Assembly (NCBI RefSeq): GCF_002201535.1
Contig: NZ_NIWW01000007.1
Coordinates: 124,001 to 188,000 of the forward strand
Direction of reading: 5' to 3'
DNA length: 64,000 bases
DNA from: Lacimicrobium sp. SS2-24
GTDB lineage: Bacteria; Pseudomonadota; Gammaproteobacteria; Enterobacterales; Alteromonadaceae
Position numbers and translations under genes: made by a program. The notes below the pieces were generated by a model. It was not told where the DNA came from. It made no database searches and worked only from the letters and a program-made list of their open reading frames with translations. Of this stretch, positions 18,989 through 27,557 are shown in pieces; the first letter of the stretch is position 1, and each line of letters begins with the position of its first letter.

Positions 18989-19357
18989 TCAGTCGTCGAG
19001 TTCTATCTCTAACTCGCTGTCTTCGCCGATATCATCGGAATCACTGATACTGCCAGCCCGGCTGCCATAGATACTGCCCATACGTGGACGGTTGATTCGC
19101 TTCTGATACTTGCACCAGGCTCTTTCTGCAACCGTGCCAGGTTCTTTCTCGCCTCTGGCGGCAGCCAGTAACTGTGCCTCTTCGTCGTTCTCAGGCTCGA
19201 TCTCACCGTCAATCAAGGCGGCGACCAGGCATCCATAGCGACTCAAAGCCTGACTTTCCGAGATAGAAAAATCGCCTGAGCGTGAAAAGCCATAAGGGTA
19301 GTGCTTGGGATCCAGAAACTGTCGTCTCAGGAGCTGTTCTTTGCTTAATTTAGCCAT
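18989..19357 (-). CDS. maoP: MaoP (DUF413), macrodomain Ori organisation protein
   Basis: The 122-aa product matches the DUF413/MaoP family: opening LRRQFLDPKHYPYGFSRSGDFS, then ALSRYGCLVAALIDGEI and a basic WCKYQKRIN stretch. In E. coli, MaoP acts with the maoS site to constrain the Ori macrodomain, and the family belongs to the group of genes that co-occur with Dam methylation. A dam gene is present in this window. The C-terminus is an acidic tail (SDSDDIGEDSELEIELDD), common in the family. The gene is monocistronic, with its own promoter and terminator. Confidence 0.92.
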   Translation of the reverse strand: MAKLSKEQLLRRQFLDPKHYPYGFSRSGDFSISESQALSRYGCLVAALIDGEIEPENDEEAQLLAAARGEKEPGTVAERAWCKYQKRINRPRMGSIYGSRAGSISDSDDIGEDSELEIELDD

Positions 19358-19428
19358 ATCGGCATCCCTAACAAAAAGTGTTCAACATCAGGAATGACAG
19401 CCCTTACTCACGGGCGATTGTCAAAGAC

Positions 19429-19457
19429 TAAATAGATTTAAAACACCCGGCTGTCAA
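19429..19457 (-). promoter_or_regulatory. Candidate maoP promoter
   Basis: On the minus strand a perfect -35 TTGACA (19452-19457) is followed after 17 bases by TATTTA (19429-19434), about 70 bp upstream of the maoP ATG. Confidence 0.5.
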
Positions 19458-19519
19458 TAAAAATTCGCACCCTGAGCACACTTTTTTTCCCCGGCGATTC
19501 AGTACTGATTATTCTTTTA

Positions 19520-20017
19520 CTATTTGCCGGCTTTTTTCGTGATCCAGGCCCATAACATTTCACAGACAACGGTCTCTGTGCCGGTCTCATCGGTGACTTT
19601 CACCGCGACATTGACTTCGCCTTTTTCTTCCTTCTGCATGAGTTCGATTTGCTCCTTGCTGAGGGTGGCAACGGCGGTCATGTCGCCCTGAGCACGACTC
19701 AGATAACGCAATTGCATAGACTTGATCAGGGGCAACTTATCACCGGGAAGATTAATGCCCACAATAAATCCCGTTGCCGATTCTGCTAACAGCGCCATGG
19801 CAGCGGCATGCACGCTGCCAATATGGTTCTGTGCTTTGCGCTTGTTCTTTTGTCTGAAGGTGACACTGGCACCGTCTGTGCCAAGAATTTCCAGTCCTGT
19901 GGTGCCTGCCAGTTTGACTTTATGGCAGAACACCCAGGTCATCAGTCTGTTTTTCAGCCAGTGTGGGTAATGACTGATCTTGTCGACAAATTTGCGCAAT
20001 GGGTTGGCTGCTGGCAT
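19520..20017 (-). CDS. DUF4442 hot-dog fold protein (thioesterase-like)
   Basis: 165 aa, of the DUF4442 hot-dog family related to acyl-CoA thioesterases of the PaaI type. The helix region IGSVHAAAMALLAESATGFIVG (about residues 85-107) occupies the place of the central hot-dog helix, preceded by the VTFRQKNKRKAQNH strand that carries the conserved N-H. Substrate unknown. A strong AGGAG ribosome site lies 8 bases before the ATG. Confidence 0.8.
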   Translation of the reverse strand: MPAANPLRKFVDKISHYPHWLKNRLMTWVFCHKVKLAGTTGLEILGTDGASVTFRQKNKRKAQNHIGSVHAAAMALLAESATGFIVGINLPGDKLPLIKSMQLRYLSRAQGDMTAVATLSKEQIELMQKEEKGEVNVAVKVTDETGTETVVCEMLWAWITKKAGK

Positions 20018-20067
20018 GTGTTGCTCCTCTGGTTAGACCAGTTGAGTCTGCCAGAGTGACTGCTCAA

Positions 20068-21636
20068 TCACAAGTCATAGGGAATGCCTCGCTCAGTGAA
20101 AAAGGCCTCCAGTGCATCGGTATTTGGCTTATAGCGTTTCCAGCGGCCAATGGAGCGGGTATTTATGGGCTCGCGCACCTGCACTTTACTGGCCGTGGAG
20201 ACAGGGGCCATATTTTGTTCCACATTCAGGCAGGCGTCCTGCCAGGGGAGGCCACAAAATTCAATGATGCTGCGAACGTGTTGCTCAGGATTGGCGACAA
20301 GCTCTTCATAGTTAACCATTTTGAAGTTGGGATGCCCAATGCGGTCAAAAAAGTGTGTCCAGCGATAAAACTTTTCATAGTACTGGGCGGTTCTGGTCAA
20401 ATCGAGTGCATAGGCTGTAAAGGGATTCTGCAACGAAAAAAGTTGCCGGAAATTGCCGATGCAGGTATCCATCGGATTGCGAAGCATACAAATGATTTTG
20501 GCATCAGGCAGTGTCCGGCGAATAATATCTAAGTACAGGAAGTTGAAAGGCAGCTTATCGACAAAGTGGGGGTGTGATGACGCCAGCGATGAAGTGCGGG
20601 CAAGATACTGTTTGCCGATCTCACTGAAGTCCGCCTGGTAGGTTGCATTTAATACCGCCTCATCTAACAGCCTTGGTGTAGAGGTTCCAGCAATGGCCTT
20701 TATGGTAATAGAAAAGTCATGCAACTCTTCCCCAGAGCACACCTGGTCATGTGAGGAGAGTATTCTTTCCATTAATGTGGTGCCGGATCGTGGCATGCCG
20801 ACGACAAAGATGGGCTGATTGCTGGTGTAACCACTTTGCGCTAGTGGCACTGACGTCTTCGCTTGTAGCGCATCAAACAGTGCATCTTCGGCGCGATGGT
20901 CATATTTTAATTTACTCAGTGTCTGTTTTTTGTGCTGCTGTAATATGACAAAGGCGTCCTGATAGTTTTTCTGCTTCTCGTGCTCTTTAGCAATAGCGTG
21001 AGCCAGATGCAGTTGCTCATCCGGATGGCTTGTTTGCTCAAGTAATGCCTGCATCTGCGGCAGTAATTCCTGTACGGGCTCAGAGAGTTCGGTCAGGGCA
21101 AAATAAGCTTTGACGTATGCACGATTAAGCTCAATGGCCTGCCTGAACGCTTGTTTTGCCTTATCAAACTGGCCCAGAAATTTGGCAGCCACCCCATAGT
21201 TGTAAAAGTAGCTTTCTTTGCTGCGATCTTTTTCTATGGCGTTTTCATAGTAGTACATGGCCCGTTGATGCAAACCCACTTTACTCAGGGCGACGCCCAC
21301 CGTATCGAGCAATAATGCAGAAAGCCCCTGCATTTGTGAGAACACCTTTTCAAGTGCCTCCACCTGATGGCGATTACGGGTTAAAGAGTGGGCTTTGATC
21401 AGGTAGACCAAATGCTCCTTCTCATTGTTTTTATCCAGTTCACGGGCTTTTTCTATCAGTTGCACGGCTTTTTCCGGCTGTCCTACCTCTAAATTAATGA
21501 TTCCGAGTAAAAAATAGGCATCAGCATAGTGGGGGGCCTGCCTGATAATCTTTACCAGCAGTGGATGCGCCTCGATAAAGGCTTTTTTATTGATAAGCTG
21601 TATGGCTTGGGTATGCAGGTCTGAAATGGAATACAT
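20068..21636 (-). CDS. Tetratricopeptide-repeat sulfotransferase
   Basis: A 522-aa two-part protein. Residues about 1-235 form TPR-like helical repeats (for example ADAYFLLGIINLEVGQPEKA and SYFYNYGVAAKFLGQFDKAK). Residues about 260-522 form a sulfotransferase domain with the PAPS-binding 5'-phosphosulfate loop FVVGMPRSGTTLMERIL and the later RNPMDTCIGNFRQLF 3'-phosphate-binding region. Such proteins transfer sulfate from PAPS to unknown acceptors. It follows the TonB-dependent receptor on the same strand, but a strong terminator lies in the 71-bp gap and no clear ribosome site precedes the ATG, so expression is probably lower or separately controlled. Confidence 0.87.
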   Translation of the reverse strand: MYSISDLHTQAIQLINKKAFIEAHPLLVKIIRQAPHYADAYFLLGIINLEVGQPEKAVQLIEKARELDKNNEKEHLVYLIKAHSLTRNRHQVEALEKVFSQMQGLSALLLDTVGVALSKVGLHQRAMYYYENAIEKDRSKESYFYNYGVAAKFLGQFDKAKQAFRQAIELNRAYVKAYFALTELSEPVQELLPQMQALLEQTSHPDEQLHLAHAIAKEHEKQKNYQDAFVILQQHKKQTLSKLKYDHRAEDALFDALQAKTSVPLAQSGYTSNQPIFVVGMPRSGTTLMERILSSHDQVCSGEELHDFSITIKAIAGTSTPRLLDEAVLNATYQADFSEIGKQYLARTSSLASSHPHFVDKLPFNFLYLDIIRRTLPDAKIICMLRNPMDTCIGNFRQLFSLQNPFTAYALDLTRTAQYYEKFYRWTHFFDRIGHPNFKMVNYEELVANPEQHVRSIIEFCGLPWQDACLNVEQNMAPVSTASKVQVREPINTRSIGRWKRYKPNTDALEAFFTERGIPYDL

Positions 21637-21653
21637 ATTGATGTCGTTGTTTT

Positions 21654-21686
21654 ATGAAAAAATAAGGGCGCCTAGGGCGCCCTTAT
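21654..21686 (-). terminator. Strong intercistronic terminator between receptor and sulfotransferase genes
   Basis: ATAAGGGCGCC (21662-21672) pairs perfectly with GGCGCCCTTAT (21676-21686) across a 3-base loop. On the minus strand the stem is followed by a run of seven T residues, including the last T of the stem. It ends the receptor transcript just before the sulfotransferase gene. Confidence 0.85.
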
Positions 21687-21706
21687 ACAATATCAATAAA
21701 GTTCGC

Positions 21707-24106
21707 TTAGAACTTATAATTAAATTTCACACCAACGGTACGTGGTGGCAGCAGGAAGTGACCATACACACGCTGCAGTTCAGGCAAGTTACGGCCACCA
21801 TTTGCCCAGGACTTGTCACGACGCGTGCCGGTAAAGGCATACTTGTCGAACAGGTTGTTAGCATACAGTGTTACTGACCAGTCGAACGCATCCAGTTTCA
21901 GTGACAGGTTGCTGACTCCGTAGCCCGGAAGGACTTCGCCGTCTTCTCTCACGCCCACTTTGGTGATGACGTCACTTTGTGCGGTCAGACCGTAGTTGAC
22001 GATCAGCAATTTGTCATCAAAGACTTCCTGTTCGTAACTGACGCCCATGGAGAACTGTTGCTTCGCGGCACCAGGCAGTCTGTCGCCATCTAAAGCGCCC
22101 ACGCCACGGCCGAATAAATCGGGTGCATCTGCGGTCAATTGGGCATCTGCATAGGCATAGGTTGCGTAGGCTGTAAGATTGTCGCTGAGGATAGCCCGGG
22201 TGGCTAACTCAACCCCTTTGGAATTTGCCTTACCCGCGTTTCCGGTAATGATTTCCTGTCCGTTAACCGAGGTAACCTGAATTTGAGCATCATCCCAATC
22301 GACACTGAACAGTGACGCGTTGAAATGAAACTTGTTTCTTAACCAGGTGCTCTTAAGACCCAATTCATAGTTAGTGGTGGTATCCGGTTCATAGGATATT
22401 TCTTCAGGCAATGCGCAGACTACCTGCTGATCACTGTTCAAATCTTCCTGTGTACAGGGACGCAGTCCATTGGCGCCACCGAGTCTGAATCCTTCACTGA
22501 CTGTAAAATAAACCATGGCATCGCTGTTAAGCTGATAGCTGGCATTAAACTTAAGCAGGTTGCCGTCGTCTTTAGCGCGGGTGGGACTCAGGCCAATATC
22601 GCTCAGGCTATCCACAGGGACACTGGTATACAGTGGCGTGGCGGCACCCGATTGTGACCAGACATCATATTCATAAAAACGCGCGCCAACGGTCAGGCTC
22701 AGGTCTTCTGTGGCCTGATAACCCACTTCACCGAAAAGGGCTCTTTCGATATCTTTGGACTCACTCAAGGCAATGTATTCGAGGTCTTGCTCAATATTAG
22801 GCTGTCCACCAGGAGTGCCCCACCAGAACTCAGTCAGTCCGGGGGTATACTCGCGATCATCTGAACTGCTTTCCAGATGGTTATAGAAAGCGCCGACGAT
22901 CCAGTTCCAGTCGGAGGTTCCCTGAGATACCAGACGGATTTCCTGAGTAAATACGTCCTCTTCGCCAGTGTCACGGGTATAAGCGGCAAAGGCTGGGAAG
23001 TCTGCGTAACCGGAATAGATGTCATACAGCAAGTCAGTCTGATCACGCTGGCCAATCTGATCATAAGTACTGAAGCCTGTGGCAGAAACCAGTTCTGCAA
23101 AGCCCAGATCGTAATTCACTTCCAGACTCAGCAACTGATCTTCTTTTTCGTTAGGCTCTTCATAGCGGTAAGCAGATTCATAAGGACCAATTAAATCCGC
23201 AATAGGGTTCAGATCGCTGATGCTCTGATATTGAACAATAGAGTTACCGCCGTGCTCTGCCTTCTGATAGAAATAATTCAGCGTGGCATTAAAGTCGTCA
23301 TTGGGTGCCCAGCGCAGCGATACGCGACCGGTGAAGATTTTTTCATCGTTAGCGTCTTCTACCTGACGCAGGTTTTCTTTTACTGCGGCGGAATCAGACC
23401 AGTCCGGGTCGGGCAGAGAAACACCTGGTTCGCGTACCACATAGTTATAGTCGACATACCCAGGACGGTCGTAATAGTTGAGACTGGCGCGCACTGCCAG
23501 TTCATCGTCGATGATCGGCGTGTTAAACACCAAACCGGCTTCACCGCCAACATCACTGCTGTTGGCCAGCGTAAACACATCACCGTTTATCTCACCTTCG
23601 GTGAAGTCCATTACAGGTTCTTTCAACATGTAACGGATTGCACCGCCCAACGTACCGGCACCATACAGTGTACCCTGTGGGCCGATCAGTACTTCAACGC
23701 GTTCAACATCGGTTAAACGCAAATTGATATTCAAGGGGATTTCACCCAGGTACTTGGCTACCGTACCGGCGTCTGTGCCGCGATCGGAAGAGGTGGTATT
23801 CAGGCCACGCACAATTACCGGCGAGCCTTCTCGGCCGCCCTGGTCCGTTACGGTCAAACCGGGTACCCAGCGCGCCACGTCCTCCAGGTCGCCGATATTC
23901 TGCTCTTTCATCACATCGTCATTCAGAGCGGTAATATTCAGTGGAATTTCCTGCACTGAACCGACCCTGCGCGTTGCAGTGACCTCAATTTTTTCAATGG
24001 ATCTTTCAGCTGCAGGGGTTTCCTGTGCCAGGGTGACGGGTGCATAAATGGCCGACAAGACAGCTGAAGCGATCAGTGTGCGGCTGGTGGAAAGGTTTAG
24101 TTTCAT
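21707..24106 (-). CDS. TonB-dependent outer-membrane receptor
   Basis: A 799-aa outer-membrane transporter: signal peptide (about residues 1-28, ending TLAQ), a TonB-box-like segment IEKIEVTATR, a plug domain (for example VPGLTVTDQGG and ERVEVLIGPQGTLYGAGTLGGAIRY), then a 22-strand barrel ending in the aromatic terminus VGVKFNYKF. The plug style is that of the large Alteromonadales/sphingomonad TBDT groups. The substrate is unknown, and no Fur box is visible upstream. The frame opens at 24118 but the ATG at 24106 begins the signal peptide. The gene is followed by a strong terminator and then the TPR-sulfotransferase. Confidence 0.93.
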   Translation of the reverse strand: MKLNLSTSRTLIASAVLSAIYAPVTLAQETPAAERSIEKIEVTATRRVGSVQEIPLNITALNDDVMKEQNIGDLEDVARWVPGLTVTDQGGREGSPVIVRGLNTTSSDRGTDAGTVAKYLGEIPLNINLRLTDVERVEVLIGPQGTLYGAGTLGGAIRYMLKEPVMDFTEGEINGDVFTLANSSDVGGEAGLVFNTPIIDDELAVRASLNYYDRPGYVDYNYVVREPGVSLPDPDWSDSAAVKENLRQVEDANDEKIFTGRVSLRWAPNDDFNATLNYFYQKAEHGGNSIVQYQSISDLNPIADLIGPYESAYRYEEPNEKEDQLLSLEVNYDLGFAELVSATGFSTYDQIGQRDQTDLLYDIYSGYADFPAFAAYTRDTGEEDVFTQEIRLVSQGTSDWNWIVGAFYNHLESSSDDREYTPGLTEFWWGTPGGQPNIEQDLEYIALSESKDIERALFGEVGYQATEDLSLTVGARFYEYDVWSQSGAATPLYTSVPVDSLSDIGLSPTRAKDDGNLLKFNASYQLNSDAMVYFTVSEGFRLGGANGLRPCTQEDLNSDQQVVCALPEEISYEPDTTTNYELGLKSTWLRNKFHFNASLFSVDWDDAQIQVTSVNGQEIITGNAGKANSKGVELATRAILSDNLTAYATYAYADAQLTADAPDLFGRGVGALDGDRLPGAAKQQFSMGVSYEQEVFDDKLLIVNYGLTAQSDVITKVGVREDGEVLPGYGVSNLSLKLDAFDWSVTLYANNLFDKYAFTGTRRDKSWANGGRNLPELQRVYGHFLLPPRTVGVKFNYKF

Positions 24107-24608
24107 GTGTGTTCCCATTTAACAGATGTTAAGTAGAGCTAAGAGTTTGGTGTTGTTTTTTAGAATATAAACACAAAAATATTTCTCACACAAAGGGAAG
24201 TTTAGGATGGAGTTTGCATGTAAATGCGCCTCAGCTGATTTTTTATGCGCTCCGCCCTAATTTGGTGCAAGGTGAGCTTACATAAGTTTAACAACCGAAA
24301 AGCACAAGTGCCGTTTCGGATTCCCCTCCTTTCCCTGATTTTAAGCCGCTCCGGGCAGAAACTGTAAACATTACAGGCCAGCGTGTTGTTCTGAGGTTGT
24401 GAATAAAAAGTGAATTTTTGACAAATTGATCTTTTTATATTTTGTTGCACAAACCCGGTGCCGGGTCATAGATTCACACACTTTTTTGCAAGAACACGGG
24501 GAAACTCAAGATAGTGAGGATGAAAACAATATTTTGCGTTGCAACAGCACCGAGCTGGTAGGGTGACGTATGAGTCAGTGTAGAGTTGAACGCGTAAGAG
24601 ATGGGATT
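24107..24608. other. 502-bp region between the tRNA-Gly pair and the receptor gene
   Basis: No convincing gene. It contains the downstream flank of the tRNA genes and an A+T-rich stretch around 24400-24445, which may carry the receptor promoter and imply a long leader of some 300 bases. An 82-codon minus-strand frame (24202-24450) is basic and unstructured and I do not accept it. No Fur or Zur palindrome and no cobalamin-type box are recognisable. Confidence 0.45.
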
Positions 24609-24684
24609 TGGAGCGGGAAACGAGATTCGAACTCGCGACCCCAACCTTGGCAAGGTTGTGCTCTACCAGCTGAGCTATTCCCGC
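24609..24684 (-). tRNA. tRNA-Gly (anticodon GCC), copy 2
   Basis: Read on the minus strand, 76 bases fold as a complete cloverleaf: acceptor GCGGGAA/TTCCCGC, D arm GCTC...GAGC, anticodon arm CAACC-TTGCCAA-GGTTG with anticodon GCC, T arm GCGAG-TTCGAAT-CTCGT, discriminator U and encoded CCA. Identical to the upstream copy 28 bp away. Confidence 0.98.
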
Positions 24685-24712
24685 ACCGAAAAGATAATTA
24701 TGGAAGCAGAAT

Positions 24713-24788
24713 TGGAGCGGGAAACGAGATTCGAACTCGCGACCCCAACCTTGGCAAGGTTGTGCTCTACCAGCTGAGCTATTCCCGC
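24713..24788 (-). tRNA. tRNA-Gly (anticodon GCC), copy 1
   Basis: Same 76-base sequence as the other copy, including the encoded CCA. It is first in transcription order, about 40 bases downstream of a good promoter. The location next to orn matches the glyVXY locus of E. coli. Confidence 0.98.
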
Positions 24789-24835
24789 ATTCTGCGTCGC
24801 CTGAGTTGAAGTGCATCAACCTCAAGCGGAGGCGC

Positions 24836-24863
24836 ATTTTACAAAAATTCCTGCTTTACGCAA
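24836..24863 (-). promoter_or_regulatory. tRNA-Gly operon promoter with G+C-rich discriminator
   Basis: On the minus strand TTGCGT (24858-24863) and TAAAAT (24836-24841) are separated by 16 bases. The bases after the -10 (GCGCCTCC) form a G+C-rich discriminator typical of stringently controlled stable-RNA promoters. Confidence 0.6.
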
Positions 24864-24906
24864 GGAATAATTTGCTCAGGCCCCTTATCTGGTTAAATTG
24901 TGAGCA

Positions 24907-25452
24907 TTAAATGCTGAACACGTGCTGACGATAGAACTGCATCTCGGCAATCGACTCGCGAATATCATCCAGTGCCTGATGGGTGCCTTTTTTCTTGAAC
25001 TGCTCCAGCAGCTCTGGTTTCCAGCGTCTGACCAGCTCTTTTATGGTGCTGACATCCACATTACGATAATGAAAATACGCTTCTAGCTGCGGCATATGAC
25101 GAACCATAAAGCGTCTGTCCTGGCCGATACTGTTTCCGCACAAAGGTGACACCCCTTGCGGTACCCATTGCTGTAAAAAGGCCAGCGTTTGTTCCGTTGC
25201 CTGCTGTTCATCAATCTGGCTACTTCGGCAGCGTGCGGTGAGTCCGCTGTCACCATGGGTTTTTGTGCACCAGTCATCCATACCATCGAGGACCGCATCG
25301 GCCTGGTGAATCGCAATGACCGGACCTTCGGCGAGGATATTGAGCTGGCCGTCAGTGATGATCGTGGCGATTTCCAGGACTTTTTCCTTATCCGGATCCA
25401 GACCCGTCATTTCCATGTCTATCCATACCAGGTTTTCACTACTTTGTGCCAT
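24907..25452 (-). CDS. orn: Oligoribonuclease
   Basis: Orn is a DEDDh 3'-5' exonuclease that finishes RNA decay by degrading dinucleotides, including pGpG from c-di-GMP breakdown. The product has the Exo I motif [11 protein letters not shown], the mid motif [11 protein letters not shown] with [12 protein letters not shown], and Exo III with the catalytic His in [17 protein letters not shown]. The frame extends to 25488; AAGGTGG five bases before the ATG at 25452 and the E. coli-like length (181 aa) fix the start. Divergent from rsgA, as in E. coli. Confidence 0.97.
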   Translation of the reverse strand: MAQSSENLVWIDMEMTGLDPDKEKVLEIATIITDGQLNILAEGPVIAIHQADAVLDGMDDWCTKTHGDSGLTARCRSSQIDEQQATEQTLAFLQQWVPQGVSPLCGNSIGQDRRFMVRHMPQLEAYFHYRNVDVSTIKELVRRWKPELLEQFKKKGTHQALDDIRESIAEMQFYRQHVFSI

Positions 25453-25538
25453 CTTGCCCACCTTAAATTTTGGTATTTCGGCAGCCAAAGGTTACACTCA
25501 CTGCCTTGTAGCTCCAATATAAAGCATTCGACTCCTCA

Positions 25539-26576
25539 GTGGCAAAAAGAAACAAGCTAACTCAAAGACAAAAGCGTCAGGTCAGTCGCAATCTAAGCAG
25601 ACGCTTAAAAGGCGGTGATGATGGCGCTGCCAATGAAACCCTTGAGGCAATGCAACCGGGTCTGGTGATAGGGCGTTTCGGTCAGCATGCCGATGTGGAG
25701 GACCAGGCCGGAAAAGTTCACCGGTGTAACATTCGCCGCACAATCGATTCTGTGGTCTGTGGTGATCGGGTGCAGTTTCGCCCCGGAAAAGATCAAACAC
25801 TGAATGTCAGTGGTGTGGTCGAAGCCGTGGAGCCGCGCACTACGGTTTTGACGCGCCCGGATTTTTATGACGGGATTAAACCCGTTGCCGCCAATATTGA
25901 TCAGATCATTATTGTCAGCTCCGTCCTGCCCGCTTTGTCGCTGAACATTATCGATCGGTATCTTGTTGCATCTGAAGATGTCGGCATAACGCCACTGATT
26001 CTGATGAATAAGGTGGATATGCTTACTGACGCCCAGCGTCAGGAGGTAGAAAAACAGCTTCAATTGTATCGCGATATCGGATACCAGGTTCACTATGCCA
26101 GCTGCAAAACCCAAGAGGGTATCAGTGAACTCAATCATTTGTTCGAGGACAAGACCAGTGTCTTTGTTGGACAGTCCGGGGTAGGCAAATCGAGCCTCAT
26201 TAATTGTTTGTTGCCTGATGCTCAAGAGGCCATTGGCGATGTGTCATCCAACTCTGGTCTGGGGCAGCACACCACGACGGCAGCGAAGTTGCTGCGCTTT
26301 CCCGGAGGCGGCAACCTGATTGATTCGCCGGGTGTGCGTGAATTTTCACTGTGGCATCTACCGGTGGAAAAGCTGACCTGGGGATTTCGTGAATTTCGTG
26401 ATTTTCTGGGTGGCTGTAAGTTCCGCGATTGTAAACATCTGGATGATCCCGGCTGTCTGTTACGCCAAGCTGTTGAAGAGGGTAAGATCAGCCGCCAGCG
26501 GTTCGACAGTTATCATAAGATCCTGGCTGGTATGGATGAGCAGCGTCCTGCGCACAGCAGACCGCCCGGGAAGTAG
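25539..26576 (+). CDS. rsgA: RsgA, ribosome small-subunit-dependent GTPase
   Basis: RsgA checks late 30S subunit maturation. The 345-aa protein shows the circularly permuted GTPase order: G4 NKVDML near 155, then G1 GQSGVGKSS near 210, then G3 DSPGVREF near 262. An OB-fold domain precedes these and a C-terminal zinc site follows ([15 protein letters not shown]). The basic N-terminus [18 protein letters not shown] is typical. The start codon is GTG with a poor ribosome site. It is divergent from orn and upstream of psd. Confidence 0.97.
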   Translation: MAKRNKLTQRQKRQVSRNLSRRLKGGDDGAANETLEAMQPGLVIGRFGQHADVEDQAGKVHRCNIRRTIDSVVCGDRVQFRPGKDQTLNVSGVVEAVEPRTTVLTRPDFYDGIKPVAANIDQIIIVSSVLPALSLNIIDRYLVASEDVGITPLILMNKVDMLTDAQRQEVEKQLQLYRDIGYQVHYASCKTQEGISELNHLFEDKTSVFVGQSGVGKSSLINCLLPDAQEAIGDVSSNSGLGQHTTTAAKLLRFPGGGNLIDSPGVREFSLWHLPVEKLTWGFREFRDFLGGCKFRDCKHLDDPGCLLRQAVEEGKISRQRFDSYHKILAGMDEQRPAHSRPPGK

Positions 26577-26695
26577 TTCGACATAGCAGCCCGGCTGGCT
26601 GTAAACAATTCCTTCTAGGCAGTAGTTTATTGTTATTTCCTTTCCGCAGTGCCCGCAGGTACAATTCACGTGGTTTTTTTCACAGGATTTACAAG

Positions 26696-27556
26696 GTGTT
26701 GCCAGTTAAAGTCAGTCTTCAATATATTTTTCCCAAGCATGCTGTATCTCGCCTTGTGGGCAAGTTGGCCGCGGCCGAAGCGGGGTTTATCACCACCTGG
26801 CTGGTTAAACTCTTTATCCGCCATTTCAAGGTGGATATGCACGAAGCTGAACAATCCGATCCGCGCGCCTATGTCAGCTTCAACCAGTTTTTTACCCGCC
26901 CGTTAAAAGAGGGCGTCAGAGAAATCGTCAAAGAGCAGAGCAAACTGGCCTGCCCGGTGGACGGTACTGTCAGTCAGCTTGGCGACATTGAGCACGAGCA
27001 AATTTTTCAGGCTAAAGGCCACGACTATAGCCTGACCGCCCTGCTCGGCGGTGATGCGCAGCTCAGTCAGCCCTATGTGGATGGCAAGTTTGCCACTATT
27101 TATCTCTCACCTAAGGATTATCATCGCATTCATATGCCCATTGATGGGCAGCTCACCGATATGATTTACGTGCCCGGAGAACTATTTTCGGTGAATCCGT
27201 TAACGACGGCACATGTACCGGATTTATTTGCCCGAAATGAACGTGTTATCGCGCTGTTTGATACTCCCAAGGGAAAAATGGCAATGGTGTTAGTCGGTGC
27301 CACTATCGTCGCCAGTATCGAGACGATCTGGGCGGGTACTGTGACGCCGCCTACCGGTAAACAGGTGATGCGCTGGACCTATCCGGCTACGGGGAATAAT
27401 GCGGTATCGCTGAAAAAGGGCGAAGAAATGGGACTGTTTAAACTCGGCTCTACCGTAGTCATGGTATTTGAAGCAGACATGCTTGCCCAGTTCGATGGGC
27501 TGGCCAGTGGTGATGTGACTCGCCTGGGTATGCCGATAGCGACGTTGAAGTCCTGA
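26696..27556 (+). CDS. psd: Phosphatidylserine decarboxylase proenzyme
   Basis: Psd forms phosphatidylethanolamine at the inner membrane. It self-cleaves at a conserved LGST motif to make a pyruvoyl cofactor; the motif is visible in FKLGSTVVMVF near residue 252. YLSPKDYHRIHMP and the PVDGTVSQLG segment are also diagnostic. The open frame begins at a TTG at 26630, but homology to E. coli starts at about LPVKVSLQYIFPK. AGGA lies 8 bases before a GTG at 26696, which I take as start (286 aa); the adjacent TTG at 26699 is also possible. Downstream of rsgA; the EamA gene follows after one base. Confidence 0.95.
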   Translation: MLPVKVSLQYIFPKHAVSRLVGKLAAAEAGFITTWLVKLFIRHFKVDMHEAEQSDPRAYVSFNQFFTRPLKEGVREIVKEQSKLACPVDGTVSQLGDIEHEQIFQAKGHDYSLTALLGGDAQLSQPYVDGKFATIYLSPKDYHRIHMPIDGQLTDMIYVPGELFSVNPLTTAHVPDLFARNERVIALFDTPKGKMAMVLVGATIVASIETIWAGTVTPPTGKQVMRWTYPATGNNAVSLKKGEEMGLFKLGSTVVMVFEADMLAQFDGLASGDVTRLGMPIATLKS

Positions 27557-27557
27557 C

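Noticed and set aside
24202-24450. 82-codon minus-strand frame upstream of the receptor gene
   Set aside because: Basic, low-information sequence without a ribosome site; it lies where a promoter and leader are expected.
24540-24605. Third, decayed tRNA-like sequence (GAGCTGGTAGGGTGAC) beside the tRNA-Gly pair
   Set aside because: Only a D-arm-like fragment is visible; no anticodon or T arm can be formed.
26460-26669. Minus-strand frame with CTCGHCGKE resembling a small zinc protein
   Set aside because: It overlaps the rsgA end antisense and lacks a ribosome site; the cysteine pair is probably chance.
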